Origin: UBA10348 sp002469915
GTDB taxonomy: Bacteria > Bacteroidota > Rhodothermia > Rhodothermales > UBA10348
Direction of reading: 5' to 3'
Length of the DNA stretch: 64,000 nt
Assembly: GCA_029249345.1 (NCBI GenBank)
Contig: JAQWHM010000016.1
Span: 124,001 to 188,000 of the forward strand
Shown: piece after piece, positions 7,649 to 16,374 of the stretch
Layout of the letters: each line of letters opens with the position of its first letter
Position numbering within the stretch: position 1 is the stretch's first letter
The notes under the pieces: generated by a model
What the model was told of the DNA's origin: nothing
Seen by the model: only the letters and a program-made list of their open reading frames with translations
Databases searched by the model: none
Translations under genes and position numbers: made by a program

Positions 7649-8587
7649 TTACCAGCCGTACTCGTGTTTGTCCATGACCTGGCTGGGCTTGCCAACAATC
7701 AAAGGATCGGGCAGGTTTACGACAGTGCGGTCTTTTTCGGGATAGTTCAACTTGTGGAGAAAGTGCTTCATGCAGTTGAGGCGAGCCCTTTTTTTATCAT
7801 CAGACTTGACGATGGTCCAAGGTGCTTCCAGCGTATCGGTATGGAAAAACATCTTGAGTTTAGCCTCGGTGTAGTCATCCCATTTATCACGTGAAGCTTT
7901 GTCGATTGGACTAAGTTTCCATTGCTTCAGTGGATCCACTGCTCGTGAGTCCATCCGCTCATATTGAGCCGACTGCGTCACAGAAAACCAGTATTTGAAT
8001 AAAATCGTTCCAGAACGAACCAGCATGCGCTCCAGTTCGGGTGCCTGTCGAAGAAATTCTTTGTACTGTTTACCCGTGCAGAATTTCATTACGCGCTCTA
8101 CACCGCCTCGATTATACCAAGACCGATCAAAAAAGACGATCTCACCATTCGTTGGGAATCGATTGATGTAGCGTTGAAAGTACCACTGACCTTGTTCTTC
8201 TACGCTCGGCTTTTCAAGTGCAATAACGCGAGCACCACGAGGATTCAAGTGCTCCATAAATCGCTTGATAGTACCTCCCTTGCCTGCAGCATCTCGGCCT
8301 TCGCAAATGACGATGATACGTTTTCCAGACTCTTTGACCCACCGCTGAACCTTCAGAAGCTCAATTTGCAATAATCGTTTTTCGAACTCGTAGATGTCTC
8401 GACTCACTTTCTGCTCGTAAGGATAAATACCCTCTTGGAAAAGTAAGTCGATCTGTTCCTTCGTGTACCCCAAATCATCTTGGATGGAGTCTGTTTTTCC
8501 ACCACTTGGGATCAGCTTGCTGGAACCCGTTTCGCCCAATTCGTGAGTCTCTTTACCATCTTTGGTTGCTTCAGCAGTGCCCGCCAT
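7649..8587 (-). CDS. ppk2: Polyphosphate kinase 2 (PPK2)
   Basis: A 312-residue cytoplasmic enzyme that uses inorganic polyphosphate to phosphorylate nucleotides. The Walker A site is EGRDAAGKGGTIKRF (residues about 96-110), the Walker B/lid region is IVFFDRSWYNR with GVERVMKFC after it, and the family stretch GQWYFQRYINRFP lies between. A single PPK2 domain of this length with these motifs fits the class I enzymes (ADP to ATP or GDP to GTP). About 45 N-terminal residues are polar and probably disordered. The gene follows the amidohydrolase gene by 25 bases and is probably co-transcribed. Confidence 0.94.
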   Translation of the reverse strand: MAGTAEATKDGKETHELGETGSSKLIPSGGKTDSIQDDLGYTKEQIDLLFQEGIYPYEQKVSRDIYEFEKRLLQIELLKVQRWVKESGKRIIVICEGRDAAGKGGTIKRFMEHLNPRGARVIALEKPSVEEQGQWYFQRYINRFPTNGEIVFFDRSWYNRGGVERVMKFCTGKQYKEFLRQAPELERMLVRSGTILFKYWFSVTQSAQYERMDSRAVDPLKQWKLSPIDKASRDKWDDYTEAKLKMFFHTDTLEAPWTIVKSDDKKRARLNCMKHFLHKLNYPEKDRTVVNLPDPLIVGKPSQVMDKHEYGW

Positions 8588-8612
8588 ATCTCTACTAACT
8601 GGTTAAATAGGA

Positions 8613-9731
8613 TCAAGAATGTAATGTGTAGAACGGATCATTGCGAGAGGGTTTTTCCCTACACAAGAACTGTTTAGTATTGATCTCGGAAATGCGATGA
8701 AATGCCTCATTGGAAAGCAGACTTTTGATCTGAATACTGAAGGCTCTCTCTGTCATATTTTGTTGGACCATGTAAAAATCTGATCCGAAAAGAATGCGCC
8801 TTCCGATCAGTTCATCACGTACCAAAACATCAATCAGGGGATGAATTTGAGCATCATAGGCTGAATACGAAATGTCAGCGTAGACTTGAGGAAACGCTTT
8901 CATGAGTTCCAAGATGATCGAAAGCCAGTTTGTTTGGCCTAAATGTTTGGGCCACGGTTCGGAAAGCCACTTTCGGCATTCTTCAGTCCCGCCCATATGG
9001 GCAAAACAGACTTTTAGGTTTGGGTACTTTTGGAATACGTATTTGAATCCTGAGGGATCAGAGAGGAGGTCGGTCCACTTTGCGTTGGGTGTTCCTGGTT
9101 TTGGTTTTGGACCTGCTTCCTTTGGCCAAGGGAACGTGGATAGAGGACCACGGAAATACGCACCTCCACGAGAGCAATGGGTCATTATGGGTATTTGAAG
9201 GGCTTCCGCCCACTGCCAAAGCGGATCCAGTCTGGTATCGAACGGAAAAAAACCTAAGGCCGGATAGATTTTGATCCCTGAAAAATGTTCGCTTTCGACT
9301 AGATGACGCACTAGTTGAAGAAGATCGGGGCGACGGGGATCAACGGCTACGAACGGATATATTCGGGGGCCAATATGTGGGTCTCTCTTCAGTTGTTTTA
9401 GGTCATCAAGCTGATCCATATACGACTTTTTGGGTTTACCGGCTGCCATATACTCGAAGTCCATAGGGAGTACAATAAACGAGGCATCAGGTGGGTAGTA
9501 GCCTTGAAGCAGTTCGAATACCTCCCGTGGGGATGCGTGGGCACCAATACCAGCAAATGCAGATAACCGATCAATCTGAGGATGATTTAGGACATTACCG
9601 ACCCACGATAAGAGTATCCTGGTCACGCGAACGCCTAATCTGGACCACATCAACTTCATAATGAAGCGCAGTCCGAAAAAGCGTTCAGGGATGGACTGTA
9701 TCGTAAAAAGATGCACGTGCGCGTTGATCAT
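8613..9731 (-). CDS. Amidohydrolase (amidohydrolase_2 type) family protein
   Basis: A 372-residue TIM-barrel metal hydrolase without a signal peptide. Key places are INAHVHLF (HxH at the very start), IMTHCSRGG, CFAHMGG and the final metal aspartate in FGSDFYM. These fit the amidohydrolase-2 group, which includes ring-opening decarboxylases and lactonases, but nothing in the context fixes the substrate. The HxH begins at residue 4, so the start codon at 9731 is well defined. It heads a two-gene unit with ppk2. Confidence 0.8.
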   Translation of the reverse strand: MINAHVHLFTIQSIPERFFGLRFIMKLMWSRLGVRVTRILLSWVGNVLNHPQIDRLSAFAGIGAHASPREVFELLQGYYPPDASFIVLPMDFEYMAAGKPKKSYMDQLDDLKQLKRDPHIGPRIYPFVAVDPRRPDLLQLVRHLVESEHFSGIKIYPALGFFPFDTRLDPLWQWAEALQIPIMTHCSRGGAYFRGPLSTFPWPKEAGPKPKPGTPNAKWTDLLSDPSGFKYVFQKYPNLKVCFAHMGGTEECRKWLSEPWPKHLGQTNWLSIILELMKAFPQVYADISYSAYDAQIHPLIDVLVRDELIGRRILFGSDFYMVQQNMTERAFSIQIKSLLSNEAFHRISEINTKQFLCREKPSRNDPFYTLHS

Positions 9732-10050
9732 AACGATAGAACTAAGATGATTTTCTATGCCCTACCTAGAGAAACGAAAACCAGCCATTCGAACGACATA
9801 ATTCAAAGCAAATGATCTGATAAGAAGCTGCTTTTCCGTGCAATGTATCGGCTAGACGCATCAGCTAGACGCATTGGCTAGCCTGCCGTTGGAATTATTG
9901 ACGAAGGGGCTGGAATTGGCCTCTCATTCTAGGTGAAAGGGCAGTATTTTTTCCTTCGGGTAACTCGGGTATTTGCAAGCTTTCCCTACATTTTGTGTAG
10001 GGCGCAGTTAGGATACTTTGGTTCGTTCACACTTACGTGGTCTCTTTTAT
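9732..10050. other. Divergent intergenic region with short repeats
   Basis: This 319-base gap separates the amidohydrolase (minus) from the haloperoxidase-like gene (plus) and should hold both promoters. The 11-mer GCTAGACGCAT occurs twice in tandem (9851-9861 and 9864-9874), followed by GGCTAGCC (9876-9883). A perfect 7-bp hairpin lies at 9984-10002. I see no convincing promoter hexamers or small gene. Confidence 0.5.
9984..10002. promoter_or_regulatory. Hairpin in the leader of the haloperoxidase-like gene
   Basis: CCCTACA (9984-9990), loop TTTTG, and TGTAGGG (9996-10002) form a perfect 7-bp stem 48 bases before the ATG at 10051. It could be an operator, a leader structure or the end of an unseen transcript; nothing decides between them. 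Confidence 0.4.
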
Positions 10051-12243
10051 ATGCGAAAGCTCCTTCTCCTACTCTTTATTGTAGGCTTTAGCGCTCAAGT
10101 TTCTCATGCTCAGCATTCTGTTGCACGCCAATGGAATGAAGTATTACTGCAGTCTATCCGAGAAGATTACGCACGCCCAACTGTGCATGCTCGAAATCTA
10201 TTTCATTCGTCAGTAGCCATGTGGGATGCATGGGCGGCATATGATGCTCAGGCTGAGCCCTTTTTACTTGGAAACGCTGTCCAAGGCTTTGAATGTGCCT
10301 TTGATGGTATCCCGGCTCCGGCTTCGACGGTCAGTGCCAGAAATATGGCGATCAGTTATGCTTCGTACAGGCTACTGAAACATCGGTTTACCTTTTCTCC
10401 GGGTGCGGCATCAGCGATGAATCGATATCAGGAGATGATGAATAGGTTAGGGTATGATACAGCTGTCACATCTACGAACTATCAAAGTGGGGATCCGGCC
10501 AGCCTTGGGAATTATATAGCCTCATGTCTAATCGAATTTGGTATGCAGGATGGTGCTAATGAAGACATTCTTTATTTAAATCGATTTTATCAGTCAGTGA
10601 ATCCGCCGATGGCACCGCCGCTTCCCGGCAATCCTAATATTCAGGATATGAATCGCTGGCAGCCTCTTTCATTTGATGTCTTTGTTGATCAATCAGGAAA
10701 TGAAATTCCCCTTGGAACACCTGATTTCCTAGGTCCGGAATGGGGATCAGTCGTTCCGTTTTCTTTGAGCACGAACGATCTAAAGATTTTCGAGCGGGAT
10801 GGGGACGAATATTGGGTATATCACGATCCGGGTGCTCCGCCTTATTTAGACGTGCAGAATGGTGGTGGCCTTTCGGATGAGTACAAATGGAATTTTGCAC
10901 TGGTCGCCGTTTGGTCGGCCCATTTGGATCCGACGGACGGTGTTCTTTGGGATGTGTCTCCAGCACGAATCGGAAATATCGATATTAATACGTTTCCCCG
11001 AGACATTGAATCATTAAGAGATTTTTATGACCTAATTGAAGGTGGAGATCCTGGTCTTGGACATAGAATAAACCCCGCGACCAATGCGCCCTATTGGGCT
11101 CAGATGGTTCCTCGTGGCGATTATGCCCGTGTTCTCGCTGAATTCTGGGCTGATGGACCTGATTCTGAAACGCCTCCAGGCCACTGGTACACGATTCTTA
11201 ATCATGTGAATGATGACCCGTTACTGGAGAAGCGTTTCAAGGGGGCTGGTCCAATTCTTGATGATTTAGAGTGGGACGTAAAGGCGTATTTGGCCCTAGG
11301 AGGTACCATGCATGATGCCGCTATTACGGCATGGGGCATCAAAGGATGGTATGATTACATTCGGCCCATTTCCGCGCTCAGGGGCATGGCGGAATTCGGT
11401 CAAAGCTCCGATTCGGCGCTCCCCCGATTCCATCCTGCAGGTATTCCTCTGATTCCAGGGTATATCGAGATGGTCCTGCCAGGAGATCCCCTCATAGGTG
11501 CTTTGGGTGAGGAATTGCACAAGATCAAGATTCTAGGATGGAGAGGTCCTGAATTTGTTTTCAATCCAGAAGAGGATGAAGGAGGCGTTGGCTGGGTGCT
11601 AGCGGATAATTGGTGGCCTTATCAGCGTCCCAGTTTTGTGACTCCACCATTCGCTGGCTATGTATCGGGTCATTCTACGTTTTCGAGAGCCGCTGCTGAG
11701 ATGATGACGCTTTTTACGGGTGACGAATTTTTTCCGGGAGGAATGGGCCAGTTTGTGGCGCCGAAGAATGAATTTTTAGTATTCGAAGACGGCCCAAGTG
11801 AGGACGTCATTCTGCAGTGGGCTACCTATCGGGATGCCTCCGATCAATGCAGTTTGTCTCGGATATGGGGAGGCATTCACCCTCCGGCAGATGACATTCC
11901 TGGCCGCCTTATGGGAGAGAAAATCGGAATCGAAGCGTTCGCTTTTGCTGAGCGGTTTTTTTCCGGTCAGGCCACCGATATCGATGAGGCAGAGGTACCT
12001 GTAAATTTAGAGCTCTTTACCTCTTTCCCCAATCCGATTCGTTCCGGACAACACTTCCGAGTAGATACCCCAGAGCAGGGAACACTTACGATCGTAGACC
12101 TCCAAGGGCGTGTGGTTAAAAGCACAGACCTTCGGGCTGGTACGAACATGATCACGAGTCAGGAGCTGTCGTCTGGAGTCTATATGATGCGCTTAGCCAC
12201 CCGTACGACTCAGTCTCACCGATCACTTATCGTATTGAACTAG
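10051..12243 (+). CDS. Secreted vanadium-dependent haloperoxidase-like protein with T9SS domain
   Basis: A 730-residue exported protein of the vanadium haloperoxidase/PAP2 phosphatase superfamily. The signal peptide ends at SHAQ, near residue 21. Vanadate- or phosphate-binding motifs are at about 531-545 (PFAGYVSGHSTFSRAAAE) and 600-612 (SRIWGGIHPPADD), with the acid-base histidines present. From about residue 650 a type A T9SS sorting domain follows (FTSFPNPIRSGQ, then LQGRVV and a final VYMMRL strand). I start at the ATG at 10051; the frame extends to a TTG at 10018 that would spoil the signal peptide. The family oxidises halides with peroxide, but related members are phosphatases, so activity is inferred. 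Confidence 0.87.
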   Translation: MRKLLLLLFIVGFSAQVSHAQHSVARQWNEVLLQSIREDYARPTVHARNLFHSSVAMWDAWAAYDAQAEPFLLGNAVQGFECAFDGIPAPASTVSARNMAISYASYRLLKHRFTFSPGAASAMNRYQEMMNRLGYDTAVTSTNYQSGDPASLGNYIASCLIEFGMQDGANEDILYLNRFYQSVNPPMAPPLPGNPNIQDMNRWQPLSFDVFVDQSGNEIPLGTPDFLGPEWGSVVPFSLSTNDLKIFERDGDEYWVYHDPGAPPYLDVQNGGGLSDEYKWNFALVAVWSAHLDPTDGVLWDVSPARIGNIDINTFPRDIESLRDFYDLIEGGDPGLGHRINPATNAPYWAQMVPRGDYARVLAEFWADGPDSETPPGHWYTILNHVNDDPLLEKRFKGAGPILDDLEWDVKAYLALGGTMHDAAITAWGIKGWYDYIRPISALRGMAEFGQSSDSALPRFHPAGIPLIPGYIEMVLPGDPLIGALGEELHKIKILGWRGPEFVFNPEEDEGGVGWVLADNWWPYQRPSFVTPPFAGYVSGHSTFSRAAAEMMTLFTGDEFFPGGMGQFVAPKNEFLVFEDGPSEDVILQWATYRDASDQCSLSRIWGGIHPPADDIPGRLMGEKIGIEAFAFAERFFSGQATDIDEAEVPVNLELFTSFPNPIRSGQHFRVDTPEQGTLTIVDLQGRVVKSTDLRAGTNMITSQELSSGVYMMRLATRTTQSHRSLIVLN

Positions 12244-12245
12244 CG

Positions 12246-12395
12246 TCATAGCATGACCAGTTTTTTGACTTCTTCAAGGTAGTCTGAGTATTCGGGTTCA
12301 AACATGATATCACGAATGGCCGTGGGGAGGTCACTCGTGCGTTCTGCCGGGCCCTCGAATCACGTCCTGGTGTCCTGGTGTAGATCAATAGCCAT
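12246..12395 (-). pseudogene. Possible small gene with in-frame TGA, or gene remnant
   Basis: Reading from ATG at 12395 gives MAIDLHQDTRT, a TGA at 12360-12362, then 37 more codons in the same frame with protein-like composition (FEGPAERTSDLPTAIRDIMF, then EPEYSDYLEEVKKLVML) to a TGA at 12246-12248. An AAAGAGG sequence sits about 7 bases before the ATG. The part after the TGA looks like a genuine C-terminus, amphipathic and charged. It may be the worn remnant of a gene or a 49-residue small gene interrupted by one stop. I do not recognise the family. Confidence 0.35.
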
Positions 12396-12401
12396 GATCT
12401 A

Positions 12402-12449
12402 GCCTCTTTCAGATTTGGACTTACCAATCCAAAAGATCTGAAACGAGGC
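12402..12449. repeat. Imperfect inverted repeat
   Basis: GCCTCTTTCAGATTTGGA (12402-12419) is nearly complementary to TCCAAAAGATCTGAAACGAGGC (12428-12449), with a few extra bases on the right arm and an 8-base loop. It lies directly upstream of the small disrupted ORF. It could be a leader hairpin or the trace of a small mobile element. There is no U-tract. Confidence 0.5.
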
Positions 12450-12533
12450 TTTGAGAAAGTGAATGGGAAGGTCATCGGGTGGCGTAAGGTGCCGCCCATA
12501 TCATTGATGTAATGGATTCCCTTGGAAATAGGC

Positions 12534-12923
12534 CTAGCTGCCTTGCTTCATTTCACGCCCACGTACGATCACAAATGCGATCAGGGTGAAGACAAAAAAG
12601 ACCAATAGCATCCAGGCTACCGCAGACATGGTACCCATAATGGCGCCATAAATTTCTAAAACCCATGCCTCAGTCGTCAGTTCAGCCACGACCTCGCTAT
12701 CTCCTTGGGGTCGGAGATATTTTTCTAAGTCCCAGACTCGAACTCCCCCGGAAACTCCGACGACGTAAATGGCGAAAGAAAGGTATTTGGTCCAAGCGTA
12801 GGAGATTTCATCGGCGAGAATGCGATCTAAAATCTGTTGAACCGGCTTCTGGAAGACCTTCGCGATAATGAAAGAGACCACAACAGCTAGGACAAATGTG
12901 GCGCCAAGAAGGGAAATAAACAT
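12534..12923 (-). CDS. Small membrane protein, unknown function
   Basis: A 129-residue inner-membrane protein. Hydrophobic helices are at about 3-22 (ISLLGATFVLAVVVSFIIAK), 45-61 (a weaker one, TKYLSFAIYVVGVSGGV) and 95-119 (GTMSAVAWMLLVFFVFTLIA), with a positively charged C-terminus (RGREMKQGS). The stretch between the first two, PVQQILDRILADEISYAW, is amphipathic. I do not recognise a family. It stands alone between the haloperoxidase region and the Cys/Met lyase gene, with about 100 bases on its downstream side occupied by weak repeats. Confidence 0.65.
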   Translation of the reverse strand: MFISLLGATFVLAVVVSFIIAKVFQKPVQQILDRILADEISYAWTKYLSFAIYVVGVSGGVRVWDLEKYLRPQGDSEVVAELTTEAWVLEIYGAIMGTMSAVAWMLLVFFVFTLIAFVIVRGREMKQGS

Positions 12924-13020
12924 AGCGGTACCTTCGGTAAATGTGTCTTAGTAGCTCCCTTTGAATACCTGGTTCAGAGTGGAAAACGTACCATAAATAA
13001 TCAACAAATGCATTTTTGAT

Positions 13021-14229
13021 CTACACGACCTGATCTAAAGCCGCTGCTAAGTCGTCTATTTGATCTTGGTAAGACTCCAGACCCACCGAAATTCGCATGT
13101 CACCCAACGAGATACCCAGATCTTTGAATTGTTCTGGCGGTAACTCTTTGAGATAACTGATGGCCGGTGCATAAATCAAACTCTCATGCCCACCCCAGCT
13201 TACGCCAATTTGAAAGACATCTAGGGAATTGAAGAACCGTTTGATTAAGGTGAGATCATCTGTGTTGAGTACAAAACTCATTAGGCCGGTATAGCCGGTC
13301 ATGAGTTTCTGTCCTAAATCGTATTGAGGATGACTTTTCAGTCCGGGGTAGCGGACCTGCCGAACAGAGGGATGGGCCTCGAGAAAGCTGGCAACTTTCA
13401 ATGCATTTTGCTGATGGCGTTCGAGGCGCATCGGTAGGGTTCGTAGAGATCGCGTGAGTAACCACGAGGTGAACGGTGCGATAGCGCCACCAAACCATTC
13501 ACCTTCTTTGACCGTGATGTCCTTGATGCGCTCTGGGGTGGAGATAATGGCTCCGGCAACAATGTCCGAATGGCCCCCTAGGTACTTGGACACGGAGTGT
13601 ACTTCTAAATCTACCCCCATGGCCCAAGCTTGCTGAAAAAGGGGGGTAGCCCAGGTGTTGTCGATCATCGTCAAAATGCCTTTAGACTTGGCAAAAGCGA
13701 CGATGGCGGGAATATCTTGAAGCGAAAAAATGGCCGAAGACGGACTCTCGAGAATGATGAGTCTGGTTTTATTGGTAACGGCCTGCTCAAAGTCTGAAAG
13801 ATGATTTCCAGCAACAAAAGTGGTGGTCAGACCGAGTTTGTCGCTCAAATACGTGTTTAGAAAGTTGTTGGTTGGTCCGTAAACGTTTTTTACCGCAACC
13901 ACATGATCTCCAGCGGAAACGGCATGGAAGATGGCTGCTGATATGGCGGCCATTCCAGAGGAAAACAGACGACAGGCTGCTCCTTCACCTGCCAGTGCAG
14001 CAACCTTCTTTTCTGCGACCGTGGTCGTTGGGTTGGAAAGACGGGAATAAATGGGTCGTTCTGTTCGATTTTCGAACGCGGCGTCTATGTCGTCCCAATC
14101 CCGGAAGGTGAAGAGGGAGTTTTGATATAGTGGAGGGATTACGGCCCCGTGATGTGCGCCTCGGTCCTCGCCTCGATCTTCGCCAAAGTGAGCCATCAGG
14201 GTCTCGGGGGAAGAGAATCGCTTTTTCAT
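13021..14229 (-). CDS. Cys/Met metabolism PLP-dependent lyase
   Basis: A 402-residue cytoplasmic PLP enzyme of the cystathionine gamma-synthase/beta-lyase/methionine gamma-lyase family. PLP-binding residues are visible: YSRLSNPTTT (61-70), SSGMAAISAA (90-99), D190 in MIDNTWATPLFQ, and K215 in HSVSKYLGGHSD, which forms the Schiff base. Sequence alone does not separate synthase from lyase. It overlaps the upstream NhaC-type transporter gene by four bases; some NhaC-family proteins (MetT) carry methionine, so a methionine-degrading lyase is a reasonable inference. A tandem EDRGEDRG occurs at residues 17-24. It is the last gene of a six-gene minus-strand run. Confidence 0.87.
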   Translation of the reverse strand: MKKRFSSPETLMAHFGEDRGEDRGAHHGAVIPPLYQNSLFTFRDWDDIDAAFENRTERPIYSRLSNPTTTVAEKKVAALAGEGAACRLFSSGMAAISAAIFHAVSAGDHVVAVKNVYGPTNNFLNTYLSDKLGLTTTFVAGNHLSDFEQAVTNKTRLIILESPSSAIFSLQDIPAIVAFAKSKGILTMIDNTWATPLFQQAWAMGVDLEVHSVSKYLGGHSDIVAGAIISTPERIKDITVKEGEWFGGAIAPFTSWLLTRSLRTLPMRLERHQQNALKVASFLEAHPSVRQVRYPGLKSHPQYDLGQKLMTGYTGLMSFVLNTDDLTLIKRFFNSLDVFQIGVSWGGHESLIYAPAISYLKELPPEQFKDLGISLGDMRISVGLESYQDQIDDLAAALDQVV

Positions 14230-15662
14230 TCTTCGTCTACCTCATGATAAAAACAGCCTATACCGATTAATGCAATCGATGGTGCAATAATCAGATTGGT
14301 TAGCGTCAGGAATTGCCAGGACCAGTAATCAACCCAGGGTACACCGAGCGTTGCGATCATGAAAATGGCCGTAGGGTGCCAGGGCACGATGCTCTCGATC
14401 ATCGTGCCGTAATCTTCTAACGATCGGGACAACACTTTACGTGGAATCTTCAGTGCGTCGAATCTGGTTTTGAACGCGTCGCCAACTATGAAGCTGGTCG
14501 CATACTGATTGGACGTCATGGCATTGGTTACGGCACTGGCGCCGAGTGCAGATAAGATGGTGGCGGGTCGGGTTTTTGCGAAAGCAAAAACCCGATTCAC
14601 GACCGTGGGCATCGCGTTAATCGTTCCGATTGAACCAATGAAGACGAACACTAAAAAGGCAATAAAAATGGCCTCTTTCATGGAATAGAGACCTCCTCGA
14701 TTTACCAGTTCCATCGTATTGGCGGGCAAGTCCATGGCCCAGTGTGCCATGGAGGCATCAAAACCGGTGGTAAGGGAGACCGAAATGTCGCCCAGTGTGT
14801 ATCGCTGGAAAAGGAGAGCTAGGACACAGGCGGTCATGACTGAGGTGAGCAACGTCGGAATAGTAGGCTGTTTCCGGATAGATCCGATCAAGACAATGAT
14901 TGGAGGAATGAGCAATAGAATATTGAAGGAGAACAAGACTTTCAGTGAGTCCATAAACGGTGCCAGTGTATCGAAATTGGCAGCCTGAATCGTAGGCCCG
15001 TTCGTAAATCCGAGGATGGTAAAACCGATTGCAGCCACAATGGCCGAAGGGATGGTCGTAACGGTCATGGACCGGATATGGTCAAACAGATCTACATCGG
15101 CTGCGAGCGCGGCTAGATTTGTGGTATCAGATAGTGGAGACATTTTGTCTCCAAATGCCGCACCTCCGATAATGGCTCCGGCTGTTACGCCTAAATCCGC
15201 ACCTAAAGCCGCCGCAATTCCGATCAAAACCACGCCAACCGTTCCCACTGAACCCCAACTCGTCCCGGTGAGTGATGAGAACACAATCGGAATCAAAAAC
15301 GATATCAGATACAGATAGGAGGGGTGAATCAGTTCGAGGCCAAAGTAGACCAGCATGGGTATGGTCCCAGAGATCATCCAACTCGAGATGATTACACCGA
15401 TCGCAAAAAGAATAAAAAACGCCGGCAAGGCAGATTGGATCTTGCGAACAATAGAATCTTGTATCGTCTGCCATGAAAGACCCAAATAGAGCAGCATGCT
15501 GACCGAAAAGAAGGAGGCCAGAATGAAAATGACTTCAAGCTGTAGGGCATCCTGATCCAGAAACAAGGGGCGGACAATAAGCGCGTAGAGAATGACTACT
15601 CCAAGGAAAAGAATCGGCAGAACAGCATGAATGAACCGAACTTCTCTTTTCAACGCACTCAT
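14226..15662 (-). CDS. NhaC-family Na+ antiporter or Na+/amino-acid transporter
   Basis: A 478-residue inner-membrane protein with about eleven or twelve hydrophobic segments. Family signatures include SSLTGTSWGSVGTVG, GAIIGGAAFGDKMSPLSDTT and SNQYATSFIVGDAF. NhaC-family members are often annotated as Na+/H+ antiporters, but others carry methionine (MetT), malate/lactate or basic amino acids. Four-base overlaps on both sides (with the thioesterase before and the Cys/Met lyase after) show tight co-translation, which favours an amino-acid cargo related to the lyase. That is inference; the ion-coupling role is family knowledge. Confidence 0.85.
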   Translation of the reverse strand: MSALKREVRFIHAVLPILFLGVVILYALIVRPLFLDQDALQLEVIFILASFFSVSMLLYLGLSWQTIQDSIVRKIQSALPAFFILFAIGVIISSWMISGTIPMLVYFGLELIHPSYLYLISFLIPIVFSSLTGTSWGSVGTVGVVLIGIAAALGADLGVTAGAIIGGAAFGDKMSPLSDTTNLAALAADVDLFDHIRSMTVTTIPSAIVAAIGFTILGFTNGPTIQAANFDTLAPFMDSLKVLFSFNILLLIPPIIVLIGSIRKQPTIPTLLTSVMTACVLALLFQRYTLGDISVSLTTGFDASMAHWAMDLPANTMELVNRGGLYSMKEAIFIAFLVFVFIGSIGTINAMPTVVNRVFAFAKTRPATILSALGASAVTNAMTSNQYATSFIVGDAFKTRFDALKIPRKVLSRSLEDYGTMIESIVPWHPTAIFMIATLGVPWVDYWSWQFLTLTNLIIAPSIALIGIGCFYHEVDEE

Positions 15663-16060
15663 TTCGAATCCTCTTGATAGGCTGCAATAACATCGTCGGG
15701 GATCGCGCGCGGCCGCCCAGACACTTTATCTAGGCATACCCATTTCGTGCGGCCGCGCGCAACCTCGCGGTCTCCGCAAAAGAAGGTATATCTCCGTTCC
15801 GATGTGGCCCGCTGTACGTCGCCAATCCACGTTTCTATGCGAAGGGTGTCTCCTTCGAACAACGGCCTTAAGTACTCAATTTCATGCGAGCGGGCCACCC
15901 AGATCACGCCGGCTGAATCCGCCGCTATGTCCCCGGATACGGCTTTAGTATGCCGCACGGCTGCGTCCTGCATCCATTGTACATAGGCCACGTTGTTTAC
16001 ATGACCGTGAAGATCTATGACCTGTGCAGGTACGTCAAACGTCCAAGAATGATGAGGCAT
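15659..16060 (-). CDS. Hotdog-fold acyl-CoA thioesterase
   Basis: A 133-residue single hotdog-domain protein of the 4-hydroxybenzoyl-CoA/YbgC type. The N-terminal signature VIDLHGHVNNVAYVQWMQDA carries the catalytic aspartate-equivalent region, followed by SHEIEYLRPLFEGDTLRIET typical of these tetrameric enzymes. It hydrolyses acyl-CoA esters in the cytoplasm; chain preference is not predictable. Its stop overlaps the start of the NhaC-type gene by four bases. Confidence 0.88.
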   Translation of the reverse strand: MPHHSWTFDVPAQVIDLHGHVNNVAYVQWMQDAAVRHTKAVSGDIAADSAGVIWVARSHEIEYLRPLFEGDTLRIETWIGDVQRATSERRYTFFCGDREVARGRTKWVCLDKVSGRPRAIPDDVIAAYQEDSK

Positions 16061-16102
16061 GGGTGGGGCTGTCAGAATACGTTTTACACCGCAATATACA
16101 CG

Positions 16103-16372
16103 TCACTTTTCGGCAACATCACCTTGCCGTCGTTTTCTGTTTTGTATCCATCTCCAAATCCCCCAAAGACTAAAGATGATCCAGAAAATTTCAATGATGA
16201 ATGACGCCATATTGAAGGCATAATTCAGAGAAACAGTAATGAGAACGGCGCCAACCAGATTCAAGATGGAGTATTGGAGGCCCTCGGGGTTCATGCGGCG
16301 CATTTGTGTGCCCGCGTAGGCATACACAATTAGGGCAACGCCAACGGTACCGACTACATCAAACCATTCCAT
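16103..16372 (-). CDS. CBU_0592-like small membrane protein
   Basis: An 89-residue protein with three hydrophobic helices: the N-terminal VVGTVGVALIVYAYAG, the middle LNLVGAVLITVSLNYAFN and the C-terminal FIIEIFWIIFSLWGIWRWI, ending in a basic tail. The pattern (an N-terminal glycine-rich helix, then QYSILNLVGA) matches the CBU_0592 family of uncharacterised bacterial membrane proteins. It starts two bases after the inositol-phosphatase family gene stop and is part of the same operon. Function unknown. Confidence 0.75.
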   Translation of the reverse strand: MEWFDVVGTVGVALIVYAYAGTQMRRMNPEGLQYSILNLVGAVLITVSLNYAFNMASFIIEIFWIIFSLWGIWRWIQNRKRRQGDVAEK

Positions 16373-16374
16373 GG

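Noticed and set aside
12227..12499. 90-codon minus-strand frame
   Set aside because: It overlaps the end of the haloperoxidase-like gene and has an unlikely composition; the other frame at 12246-12395 is more protein-like.
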